Position numbers and translations under genes: made by a program
Origin: Faucicola tetraodonis
GTDB lineage: Bacteria; Pseudomonadota; Gammaproteobacteria; Pseudomonadales; Moraxellaceae
Reading direction: 5' to 3' (one strand)
Length of the DNA stretch: 28,453 nucleotides
Assembly (NCBI GenBank): GCA_032017425.1
Contig: DALZPW010000016.1
Shown: positions 22,215 to 28,453 of the stretch, in pieces
How the letters are laid out: the number at the start of each line of letters is the position of its first letter
Numbering within the stretch: position 1 is the stretch's first letter
The notes under the pieces: model-generated
Told to the model about the DNA's origin: nothing
The model's database searches: none
Seen by the model: only the letters and a program-made list of their open reading frames with translations

Positions 22215-22223
22215 TGCTATAAT
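22215..22223 (+). promoter_or_regulatory. Extended -10 promoter for the BCCT gene
   Basis: TGCTATAAT is a perfect TGn-TATAAT element with no clear -35. Initiation would fall near 22230, giving a leader of about 57 bases before the ATG at 22287. Confidence 0.5.
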
Positions 22224-22271
22224 TTGAAATATTGTAAATAATTTGTTAAGGTTGCTTTCCAGTTAATCTAA

Positions 22272-22284
22272 TGAAAAGATATCT
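22272..22284 (+). repeat. 13-base direct repeat, right copy, at the BCCT start
   Basis: A second exact TGAAAAGATATCT ends two bases before the ATG of the BCCT gene and takes the place of a normal Shine-Dalgarno sequence. It pairs with the copy at 21662-21674. Confidence 0.8.
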
Positions 22285-22286
22285 TT

Positions 22287-23915
22287 ATGAGTTTTGTGAA
22301 AGTCGAAAAATTCGGCCCTTTCCCTCGGGTTAATCGTCCTGTTTTTATTGCCTCCGCATTGCTGATTGTCGGATTTATTATTTTTGGTTCATTATTTGGT
22401 GAGTTGGCAGGTGAGGTTTTTAACCAACTACAGTCTTTTATTACCCACCGTTTTCGTTGGCTTTTTATCATTTTGATGAATGTCACGGTGGTGTTTAGCC
22501 TATATATTGCCTTGAGTCGTTATGGCGATATTCGACTTGGGCATCAGACAGAGCATCCTGAGTATAGCTTACTATCATGGTTTGGGATGCTGTTTAGTGC
22601 GGGGATTGGGATTGGTCTGTTGTATTGGGGGACAGCCGAGCCGTTATATCATTTTATGTCGCCTCCGATGGGGCAAGCTGAAACCGTAGAAGCGGCTAAA
22701 CAAGCGATGAGTATTTCGTTTTTGCATTGGGGGATTCATGCGTGGGCGTTGTATTGTGTCGTAGCATTGTCATTGGCGTATTTCCATTATCGCCGTGGCT
22801 TGCCGTTGTCGATTCGCTCGGTGCTATACCCGTTGATTGGTCAAAAAATCTATGGCAAATGGGGGCATGTGGTCGATACCCTTGCCGTGTTTGGCACGAT
22901 GTTTGGGGTGGTGACTTCCTTGGGGCTGGGTGCGATGCAAATCAACGCAGGCTTTAGCAATGTGTTTGGTATTCCCAACAATGTCCCAGTACAGCTTTGT
23001 CTGATTGCGATTATTACCGCGATGGCGACGTTATCAGTGATGATGGGGCTGGATAAAGGGATTAAACGCTTAAGCGATATCAATATTGTGCTGACTGTGT
23101 TGCTGCTTGGCTTTATGTTATTTTTTGGTCCGACCCAGTTTATCATTGATAGTTTTATCGAAAATATCGGCAATTATGTCAGCCAACTTATTCCACTAGG
23201 ATTTTGGAGTGAGGCGTATAGCAATACGGATTGGCAGGCAAATTGGACGATTTTTTATTGGGCATGGTGGGTGAGTTGGTCGCCATTTGTGGGAATTTTT
23301 GTGGCGCGTATTTCTCGGGGTCGTACTATCAGAGAGTTTATTTTTGGGGTGTTATTTATCCCGATGCTGTTGTTGTTCTTTTGGTTTACCACCTTTGGCG
23401 GCAGCGCGGTACACATGGAATTGATGGGCAATTATGGGCTGATAGAAGCAGTCAAAGCCGATTATGGTAGTGCGATTTTTAAACTGATTGAATATTATCC
23501 TTTAACCAAGCCTTTGACGCTGGTGATTGTGGTGATGATTATGTTGTGGTTTGTCACTTCATCAGATTCGGCAAGCCTTGTGATTGATATGCTCACGGCA
23601 GGCGGCGATACTAATCCGCCAAAAATCCAGCGGTTATTTTGGGCATTGAGCCAAGGGGTGATTGCTGCAGTATTATTGGTGGCAGGTGGGTTATCTGCGT
23701 TGCAAGCGGTCGCAATTATTGCAGGCTTTCCGTTTGCCATCGTGGTGTTTGTGATGATGTATTGTTTATGGCGAGGGCTAACACGAGATAGATTGACCTT
23801 GTACCGTAATCAACAATGGTATATCACGGCAGAGTCTGCTGAACATAATTCAGCGAATGAGTTTATTGATGAGCACTTATTGCTCGGTCCGCCCGTGGTG
23901 GCTAAAGATGAGTAA
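22287..23915 (+). CDS. BCCT family betaine/choline/carnitine transporter
   Basis: A 542-aa membrane protein with about 12 helices, importing quaternary ammonium compounds such as choline or glycine betaine. The glycine-rich stretch FSAGIGIGLLYWGTAEPLYH (about residues 108-127) is the family signature. The helix-8 region WWVSWSPFVGIFVARISRGR carries the tryptophan-rich substrate box. The ligand and the coupling ion cannot be decided by eye. The C-terminal tail is short (about 40 residues), unlike the long regulatory tails of some BetT proteins. No bet catabolic genes adjoin it, so uptake for osmoprotection is as likely as for catabolism. The start lacks a good Shine-Dalgarno. Confidence 0.93.
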   Translation: MSFVKVEKFGPFPRVNRPVFIASALLIVGFIIFGSLFGELAGEVFNQLQSFITHRFRWLFIILMNVTVVFSLYIALSRYGDIRLGHQTEHPEYSLLSWFGMLFSAGIGIGLLYWGTAEPLYHFMSPPMGQAETVEAAKQAMSISFLHWGIHAWALYCVVALSLAYFHYRRGLPLSIRSVLYPLIGQKIYGKWGHVVDTLAVFGTMFGVVTSLGLGAMQINAGFSNVFGIPNNVPVQLCLIAIITAMATLSVMMGLDKGIKRLSDINIVLTVLLLGFMLFFGPTQFIIDSFIENIGNYVSQLIPLGFWSEAYSNTDWQANWTIFYWAWWVSWSPFVGIFVARISRGRTIREFIFGVLFIPMLLLFFWFTTFGGSAVHMELMGNYGLIEAVKADYGSAIFKLIEYYPLTKPLTLVIVVMIMLWFVTSSDSASLVIDMLTAGGDTNPPKIQRLFWALSQGVIAAVLLVAGGLSALQAVAIIAGFPFAIVVFVMMYCLWRGLTRDRLTLYRNQQWYITAESAEHNSANEFIDEHLLLGPPVVAKDE

Positions 23916-23942
23916 TATTGTTTTTCTTGATTAACATAAATG

Positions 23943-24024
23943 GACGGGTGCAAGCGTCGCAAAGCTGATGCCCGTCTAGGCAGTCAACCAAATGGGCATT
24001 AATTGACAGAGTGACAGCCTAGAC
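23943..24024 (+). promoter_or_regulatory. Structured leader with two overlapping stems upstream of moaB
   Basis: Stem A pairs GACGGG (23943-23948) with CCCGTC (23971-23976). Stem B pairs GTCTAGGC-A-GTCA (23974-23986) with TGAC-A-GCCTAGAC (24012-24024), 12 pairs with one A-A mismatch. The two share bases 23974-23976, so at least part of them cannot coexist. This looks like a switching RNA leader or stacked protein sites. I could not match it to the known molybdenum cofactor riboswitch. No promoter upstream is evident, so transcription of this piece is assumed. Confidence 0.4.
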
Positions 24025-24082
24025 ATGTGTTACAAACAAAAACGCTATAACAAACGCCTAATCTATGGCAATATTTGATATG

Positions 24083-24108
24083 CCCATAAAATTGTATACC
24101 CATAAAAT
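24083..24108 (+). repeat. CCCATAAAAT direct repeat before moaB
   Basis: CCCATAAAAT lies at 24083-24092 and 24099-24108, starts 16 bases apart, just before the moaB Shine-Dalgarno. It could be a binding site pair or chance in AT-rich DNA. Confidence 0.5.
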
Positions 24109-24123
24109 AATGAGGAAACCCCA

Positions 24124-24657
24124 ATGAGCAAGCCTGAAAAACCTTTTATTGCGCTTAATATCGCAATCTTAACTGTATCAGACACCCGCAGTTTAGAAGA
24201 AGATACCTCTGGTAAATACCTAGCCGATAGCCTTGTCGAATCAGGGCATACCCTGGCAGAGCGAGCCATACGCACCGATGATATTTATCAAATCCGTGCT
24301 ATCGTGAGTCAATGGATTGCCGACCCTGCGATTCACGCTATCATTACCACAGGCGGGACAGGTTTTTATATCCGTGACCAAATCCCTGAAGCCCTAAGCC
24401 CGCTGTTTGATAAAGAAGTACAAGGGTTTGGTGAGATGTTTCGCGCGTTATCTCGTGATGAAATCGGCATGTCAACCTTGCAATCTCGTGCGCTAGCAGG
24501 CATGGCGAATAATACGGTGATTTTTTGTTTACCTGGCTCCTCGGGTGCCTGTCGCACGGGCTGGGAAGGCATCATCAAAGAACAGCTCGACAACCGTACC
24601 CGTCCGTGTAACTTTGTGCCGCATCTGATGCGTGAAAATCCAAAACATGACCATTAA
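24124..24657 (+). CDS. moaB: Molybdenum cofactor biosynthesis protein MoaB
   Basis: A 177-aa protein of the MoaB/MogA family, which adenylylates or otherwise prepares molybdopterin before metal insertion. Signs are ILTVSDTRSLEEDTSGKYL at the start, the central IITTGGTGFYIRDQIPEAL and the late LPGSSGACRTGWEGIIKEQL. E. coli MoaB has nearly the same wording and length (170 aa). GAGGAAA precedes the ATG. The last bases overlap the start of mobA, suggesting translational coupling. The neighbourhood (mobA, cobA, nirBD) fits cofactor supply for nitrate assimilation. Confidence 0.95.
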   Translation: MSKPEKPFIALNIAILTVSDTRSLEEDTSGKYLADSLVESGHTLAERAIRTDDIYQIRAIVSQWIADPAIHAIITTGGTGFYIRDQIPEALSPLFDKEVQGFGEMFRALSRDEIGMSTLQSRALAGMANNTVIFCLPGSSGACRTGWEGIIKEQLDNRTRPCNFVPHLMRENPKHDH

Positions 24658-25258
24658 ATTGGCAGGGGTGGTGATTTTGGCGGGGGGTGAATCATCTCGG
24701 ATGGGTTCACCCAAGGCGCTATTAAGCTTGCCAAATGGCGAGACTTTGCTTGATTTTCATATTCGTCATGCCAAACGCTTAAATGTCCCTGTCATGGTGG
24801 CGGATAATGGTAAGCGCTTATGTCATGATACAACCGTCAAAATCATTGATGATTATCTGCCAAATCAACAAAATGGCAAAGGGGGAGGGGCGTTATCAGC
24901 CATGGCAAGTGCCATGAATCAAGTCATGTCTCCTTACCATTATTTACTGGTGATAAGCTGTGATAGTTTGGTTCAAGCCAATCAAGTTTTTGATAAGTTG
25001 CATTATGCGGCAACCGATAATGAAGCGGTGATTTATTTAAAAGCTGAAAAAGATTATCCATTGTTGGGTTTGTATCGTACGGATTTATTAATAAAATTAA
25101 ACGATTATTTGGATAAGGGTCAGCGCGCAGTGATGAAATTTTTGGCGGATAAAAAAATACAAACCGCTGCATTGCCAAATGAATGGATAGCTTTAGCAAA
25201 TTTTAATACCAAAAATGAATTTGATTTGGCGTTGAACTCACTCAATGAAATAGGATAA
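24647..25258 (+). CDS. mobA: Molybdenum cofactor guanylyltransferase (MobA-like)
   Basis: A 203-aa nucleotidyltransferase that would attach GMP to molybdopterin to form the bis-MGD cofactor of nitrate reductases. The N-terminal Rossmann loop VILAGGESSRMGSPKALL (about residues 8-25) is the nucleotide site. ISCDSLVQ is the metal-binding aspartate region, though most MobA have a CD-x-P form there. YPLLGLYR and ALANFNTKNEFD mark the C-terminal half. The ATG at 24647 overlaps the moaB stop by 11 bases; a GTG at 24632 would add five residues. The related cytidylyltransferase MocA is an alternative, but LAGG (not LAAG) favours MobA. Confidence 0.82.
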   Translation: MTIKLAGVVILAGGESSRMGSPKALLSLPNGETLLDFHIRHAKRLNVPVMVADNGKRLCHDTTVKIIDDYLPNQQNGKGGGALSAMASAMNQVMSPYHYLLVISCDSLVQANQVFDKLHYAATDNEAVIYLKAEKDYPLLGLYRTDLLIKLNDYLDKGQRAVMKFLADKKIQTAALPNEWIALANFNTKNEFDLALNSLNEIG

Positions 25259-25314
25259 ATAGGTCAAATTTTGGGAAATTATTCACATTAACAGGATATA
25301 AAATAATTTCATCA

Positions 25315-25378
25315 ATTAAGGGTAGGATTAAGGGTATGAGTTAAAATTTAGGCATGGTAATTGCATTTTTAAATTACC
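25315..25378 (+). promoter_or_regulatory. Repeats in the mobA-cobA gap
   Basis: ATTAAGGGTA occurs at 25315-25324 and 25327-25336, 12 bases apart on the same strand. Further on, GGTAATT (25356-25362) and AATTACC (25372-25378) form a perfect 7-bp inverted repeat, ending 26 bases before the cobA start. Both could be sites for nitrogen control of cobA. There is no T-run, so it is not a strong terminator. Confidence 0.4.
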
Positions 25379-25404
25379 TTGTTTGATTATGTTGGAAAAC
25401 TGCT

Positions 25405-26265
25405 ATGCCTTCAATCAGTAGCCCTGTGAGTGTTGAACTTTTTCCCCATGACAGCGTGAAAGAAAATCGTTTTGACCTTCTTACAACCCCCAAACATGCA
25501 AAAGCTGTACAAAATCAGGGCAAAGTGTATCTGGTTGGTGCAGGTACAGGCGACCCCGAACTCTTGACCATCAAAGCCTATAAAACCATCTTGCAAGCGG
25601 ATGTGATTTGTTATGACAATCTGGTGAGTGATGAGATTTTGGCACTTAATACAACGGCAGAAAAAATCTATGTGGGTAAAAAATGCCACAAGCACAGCAT
25701 GCCCCAGCAAGACATCAATAGCTTATTGGTCACCCTAGCGCAACAAGGCAAAACTATTGTACGCTTAAAGTCGGGCGACCCGTTTATCTTTGGGCGTGGC
25801 GGTGAAGAAATGCAAACCGTGATTGGTGCAGGGGTAGCGTGTGAATCGATTGCCGGCATTACTACCGCGCTAGCAGTCGCCAATAGCGTCAATATTCCGC
25901 TCACCCATCGTGACTATGCGCAATCCGTTAAGTTTGTAACAGGGTTTTTAAAGACGGATACGCCGAATGAGCAATATGCAGAGCTGCTTGCCGATAATCA
26001 AACCGTGGTGTTTTATATGGGATTAAATACCTTGCCAAATTTAACCCAAGGTCTGTTACAAGCGGGTAAATCAGCTGATACACCATTTGCGATTATTGCC
26101 AATGTCAGTCGTCCTAACGAGCAAGTTTTGGTGGGTACGCTAAGCACTATTCAAGCATTGCAAAATGACGCTAAACTGCCATCGCCTGCGGTGATGATTA
26201 TGGGTGATGTGGTATCGCTGTATCATCAATTAAATGCGCCTACTTTAACGTATGCCGCATTGTAG
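25405..26265 (+). CDS. cobA: Uroporphyrinogen-III C-methyltransferase
   Basis: A 286-aa SAM-dependent enzyme that methylates uroporphyrinogen III twice to give precorrin-2, the precursor of siroheme. Motifs of the tetrapyrrole methylase fold follow in order: VYLVGAGTGDPELLTIKA (about residues 41-58), VICYDNLVS, LKSGDPFIFGRGGEE (about 123-137), SIAGITTALAVA and PLTHRDYA. The first 38 residues are an extension that lacks a known domain. No CysG-type dehydrogenase/ferrochelatase domain is fused, so another gene must finish siroheme. It faces nirD-nirB, whose siroheme it supplies. SUMT genes next to nirBD are a common nitrite assimilation layout. Confidence 0.93.
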   Translation: MPSISSPVSVELFPHDSVKENRFDLLTTPKHAKAVQNQGKVYLVGAGTGDPELLTIKAYKTILQADVICYDNLVSDEILALNTTAEKIYVGKKCHKHSMPQQDINSLLVTLAQQGKTIVRLKSGDPFIFGRGGEEMQTVIGAGVACESIAGITTALAVANSVNIPLTHRDYAQSVKFVTGFLKTDTPNEQYAELLADNQTVVFYMGLNTLPNLTQGLLQAGKSADTPFAIIANVSRPNEQVLVGTLSTIQALQNDAKLPSPAVMIMGDVVSLYHQLNAPTLTYAAL

Positions 26266-26394
26266 CATTGTAGAGATGATAAGACTGTACATATTTTAGC
26301 CATAATTAATCGGTTAATCAGTAATTAGTCAGAGTGACAACTATGATGACATAGGGGGAGCTGATTGCTTACCCTCTATTTTTGTCAACACCTA

Positions 26395-26437
26395 AAACAT
26401 AAAAAAGGCATGCGGTTTTGATGCCTTTTTTATGTTT
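26395..26437. terminator. Bidirectional terminator between cobA and nirD
   Basis: A perfect 17-bp stem runs from AAACATAAAAAAGGCAT (26395-26411) to ATGCCTTTTTTATGTTT (26421-26437) around GCGGTTTTG. T-runs lie on both strands. It separates convergent cobA and nirD. Confidence 0.92.
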
Positions 26438-26494
26438 GTGAGAGTGTTGTGCGGGGTTTGGGCAAATTCAATCTGTCGTTACAGTTAATAAAGA

Positions 26495-26815
26495 CTAAAT
26501 CATTACCACGCCATTGGTCACGCTCACAGGGTAGGATTTTAACGCCACTTGCTCATCATCAATGCATTTACCTGTCGCCAAGTCAAAGCGTTGTTTATAC
26601 ATGGGTGATGCGACATATCGTACCTTTTGTCCGTCAATTTCACAGCTACCGAGTAGTCCACGAGAGATAACATTGGCTTGGCTAAAAGGGTCAAAGTTGT
26701 GCATGGCAAAAACGTCATCATTTTGGGTACGAAAGATAGCCACTTGCTCACCGTTTACCAACGCACACACGCCTGTCTCGGGGATGATATCGTCAATTTT
26801 ACAGATTTCATTCAT
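26495..26815 (-). CDS. nirD: Nitrite reductase [NAD(P)H] small subunit
   Basis: A 106-aa protein of the NirD branch of the Rieske fold, partner of NirB in cytoplasmic reduction of nitrite to ammonia. The order is MNEICKIDDIIPETGVCALV, then VAIFRTQNDDVFAMHNFDPF, GLLGSCEIDGQKVRYVASPM and FDLATGKCIDD. The usual Rieske Cys/His cluster ligands are absent (AMHNFDPFS, VASPMYKQ), as expected for NirD, which carries no cluster. A GGAA lies before the ATG. It follows nirB by 67 bases on the same strand. Confidence 0.95.
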   Translation of the reverse strand: MNEICKIDDIIPETGVCALVNGEQVAIFRTQNDDVFAMHNFDPFSQANVISRGLLGSCEIDGQKVRYVASPMYKQRFDLATGKCIDDEQVALKSYPVSVTNGVVMI

Positions 26816-26882
26816 CGTAATTTTCCATTGTTTTGATTGAAAATGGCAGGCTAAATTAGCGCCATTTTGCTATGGTTAACCA

Positions 26883-28453
26883 TTAAGCAAGCTCGATGTC
26901 CGCTTGGGCGGCAATAGCGTTGTAAGCTAATCCTTGCTTTTCCTCAGCCGTTGCAGGGCGGATTTGGTGACGCTCTTCGACAAACACCACGTTGTCATCG
27001 ACTTTGTCACTGTTGATAAAGTGCTTAAAACGTTTTAAACGTTCTGGGTCAGAAAGGGTGGTTTTCCATTCGCACTGGTAAGCGTCAATGTCCGCTTGCA
27101 TTTGGGTTTCAAGCTCATGAGCAATGCCCAAGCTGTCATTGATAACCACGTCTTGAATATACTCAAGACCACCTTCCATTTTTTCACGCCAGACTGACGT
27201 GCGTTGTAAGCGGTCACCAGTTTTGATATAAAACATTAAGAAACGGTCTATGTATTTAACCAGTGTGGCTGTGTCCAAGTCACTGGCAAATAGTTCAGCG
27301 TGACGAGGACGCATGCCGCCGTTGCCACAGACATAAAGGTTCCAGCCGTTTTCGGTGGCGATAATACCGATATCTTTGCCTTGGGCTTCAGCACATTCAC
27401 GGGTACACCCCGATACCCCAAATTTGATTTTATGCGGGGCACGTAAGCCTTTATAACGGTTTTCCAGTTCGATCGCCAAGCCAACGCTATCATCAACCCC
27501 ATAGCGACACCAAGTGCTGCCGACACAAGACTTAACAGTCCGTAGTGATTTGCCATACGCATGACCTGTTTCAAACCCTGCATTTATTAAACGTTCCCAA
27601 ATTGCAGGCAATTGGTCACTACGTGCACCAAATAAATCCACACGTTGCCCACCAGTGATTTTGGTGTAAAGTCCAAAATCGCGTGCTACCTCACCTAAGA
27701 CAATGAGTTTTTCGGCAGTAATTTCACCACCTGCAATCCTTGGTACGACAGAGTAAGTACCATCTTTTTGGATATTGCCCAAGAAAGCGTCATTGGTGTC
27801 TTGTAGCGCAACCAGTGGTTTATCTAAGATATAGTCATTCCAACATGATGCCATAATCGAGCCAATCGTAGGCTTACAGATTTCACACCCGTCACCATGA
27901 CCGTATTTTTCAATCATTGCCTCAAAGGTACGGATATTACCGACTCGTACCAAGTGATATAGTTCTTGGCGAGAGTAAGCGAAATGCCCGCAGATGTGAT
28001 TTTTGACTTCAATACCACGTTTTTTGAGTTCTGATACTAAGGTATCTTTGACGATTTGGGCGCAGCCGCCACAGCCTGTGCTGGCTTTGGTACAGACTTT
28101 AATGTCTTCATACGTGAGTGCGCCATTATCAATCGCCGAGCAGATTTGACCTTTGCTGACGTTATAACATGAGCATAGGGTAGCGGTATCGGGCAGATTT
28201 TCAACGCCCATAACGGGTTTTTCGACATTTGGTAAAATCAAGCTTTCTGGGTGTAATGGTAAATCAATACCATTTAAAAATAACTGGAGCAAGTTGCTGT
28301 AATCTTCCGTATCACCCACAAGTACCGCACCGAGCAAGCGTTTGCCATCGTCCGAGGTGACTAATTTTTTATACACGCCTGTTTTGGGATTTTGATACAC
28401 AAAGCTTAAACTGTCTTTGATTTTGCCATGGGCATCGCCAATACTGCCGACAT
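26883..28453 (-). CDS. nirB: Nitrite reductase [NAD(P)H] large subunit, C-terminal part (partial)
   Basis: The frame is open to the window end, so the first roughly 330 residues (FAD and NAD(P)H domains) are outside; about 523 residues remain. NirB reduces nitrite to ammonia by six electrons through FAD, iron-sulfur and siroheme groups. Visible are the end of the pyridine-nucleotide reductase part (LLGAVLVGDTEDY), the BFD-type [2Fe-2S] Cys set (LCSCYNVSKGQI, then CTKASTGCGGC), a second Cys pair (GDGCEICKPTIG), and the [4Fe-4S]/siroheme ligands CVGSTWC and CTREC. A GTG at 28400 is an internal codon, not the start. It leads into nirD. Confidence 0.96.
   Translation of the reverse strand, partial: VGSIGDAHGKIKDSLSFVYQNPKTGVYKKLVTSDDGKRLLGAVLVGDTEDYSNLLQLFLNGIDLPLHPESLILPNVEKPVMGVENLPDTATLCSCYNVSKGQICSAIDNGALTYEDIKVCTKASTGCGGCAQIVKDTLVSELKKRGIEVKNHICGHFAYSRQELYHLVRVGNIRTFEAMIEKYGHGDGCEICKPTIGSIMASCWNDYILDKPLVALQDTNDAFLGNIQKDGTYSVVPRIAGGEITAEKLIVLGEVARDFGLYTKITGGQRVDLFGARSDQLPAIWERLINAGFETGHAYGKSLRTVKSCVGSTWCRYGVDDSVGLAIELENRYKGLRAPHKIKFGVSGCTRECAEAQGKDIGIIATENGWNLYVCGNGGMRPRHAELFASDLDTATLVKYIDRFLMFYIKTGDRLQRTSVWREKMEGGLEYIQDVVINDSLGIAHELETQMQADIDAYQCEWKTTLSDPERLKRFKHFINSDKVDDNVVFVEERHQIRPATAEEKQGLAYNAIAAQADIELA

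Larger units (their letters stand above)
21564..22286. other. 720-base gene-poor block upstream of the BCCT gene
   Basis: No confident gene is found here. The ends are very AT-rich, but about 21830-22025 is clearly less so and looks different from its flanks. Within the block are three GTGA(C/G)CAAAA repeats, a minus-strand open stretch of 58 codons, a 13-base direct repeat near both edges, and an extended -10 at 22215-22223. These are listed separately. The mix suggests a regulatory region plus a possible old insertion, but I could not recognise any element. Confidence 0.6.

Noticed and set aside
21564..22286. Intact insertion sequence in the gene-poor block
   Set aside because: No terminal inverted repeats and no transposase motif could be seen; only a possible relic and a direct repeat remain.
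24003..24008. TTGACA as a -35 box for moaB
   Set aside because: No -10-like hexamer lies 16-18 bases downstream; the bases are better explained as part of the hairpin region.
28400..28400. GTG at 28400 as the nirB start
   Set aside because: The frame continues upstream without a stop to the window end, and the protein begins mid-domain, so this is an internal codon.

Overview
The window is a 28.5-kb stretch of an AT-leaning gammaproteobacterial chromosome. The gene content points to Moraxellaceae (Moraxella/Psychrobacter/Acinetobacter relatives): a helix-turn-helix domain fused to an AlaA-type aminotransferase, a divergent zapA / ygfB cell-division block, and a dadA-Rid-Lrp group. All assignments come from reading the sequence and from family knowledge; no database search was possible, so the genus is an inference.

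Layout, left to right. The last codons of tuf (EF-Tu) and its terminator are followed by rimI. The convergent trxB-aat-bpt group carries thioredoxin reductase and both bacterial N-degron aminoacyl-transferases. Then comes a large ftsK (TTG start) with a repeat-rich linker. Next are Rid-dadA, divergent from an Lrp-type regulator, for D-/L-alanine catabolism. nadE follows, with an unusual low-complexity N-terminal extension, then a small membrane zinc-ribbon-like protein, zapA and a ZapB-like coiled-coil gene. ygfB, argE and pepP run the other way. After these are an arsenate-reductase-like protein, an NSS-family sodium symporter, the HTH-aminotransferase fusion, a thioredoxin-type glutathione peroxidase, tRNA-Val and tRNA-Asp, a 720-base stretch without a confident gene, and a BCCT transporter. 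The right end holds moaB-mobA-cobA facing nirD-nirB: molybdenum cofactor, siroheme and assimilatory nitrite reductase functions.

Several groups make functional sense together. TrxB, Gpx, the arsenate-reductase-like protein and possibly others draw on thioredoxin-linked thiol chemistry. RimI, Aat and Bpt all modify protein N-termini. FtsK, ZapA and the ZapB-like protein act at division. CobA makes the siroheme precursor used by NirB, while MoaB and MobA serve the molybdenum cofactor that a nitrate reductase (outside the window) would need.

Most of the window is ordinary core genome, and I see no convincing undescribed defence or mobile system. The best leads are: (1) the XRE-type HTH / aminotransferase fusion together with a perfect palindrome lying over its own promoter; (2) about eight helically phased TTTTGC-like repeats between dadA and the lrp-type gene; (3) a leader upstream of moaB with two mutually exclusive stems; (4) the gene-poor block upstream of the BCCT gene with direct repeats and a possible relic; and (5) tandem-repeat-encoded linkers in FtsK, NadE and the fusion protein.
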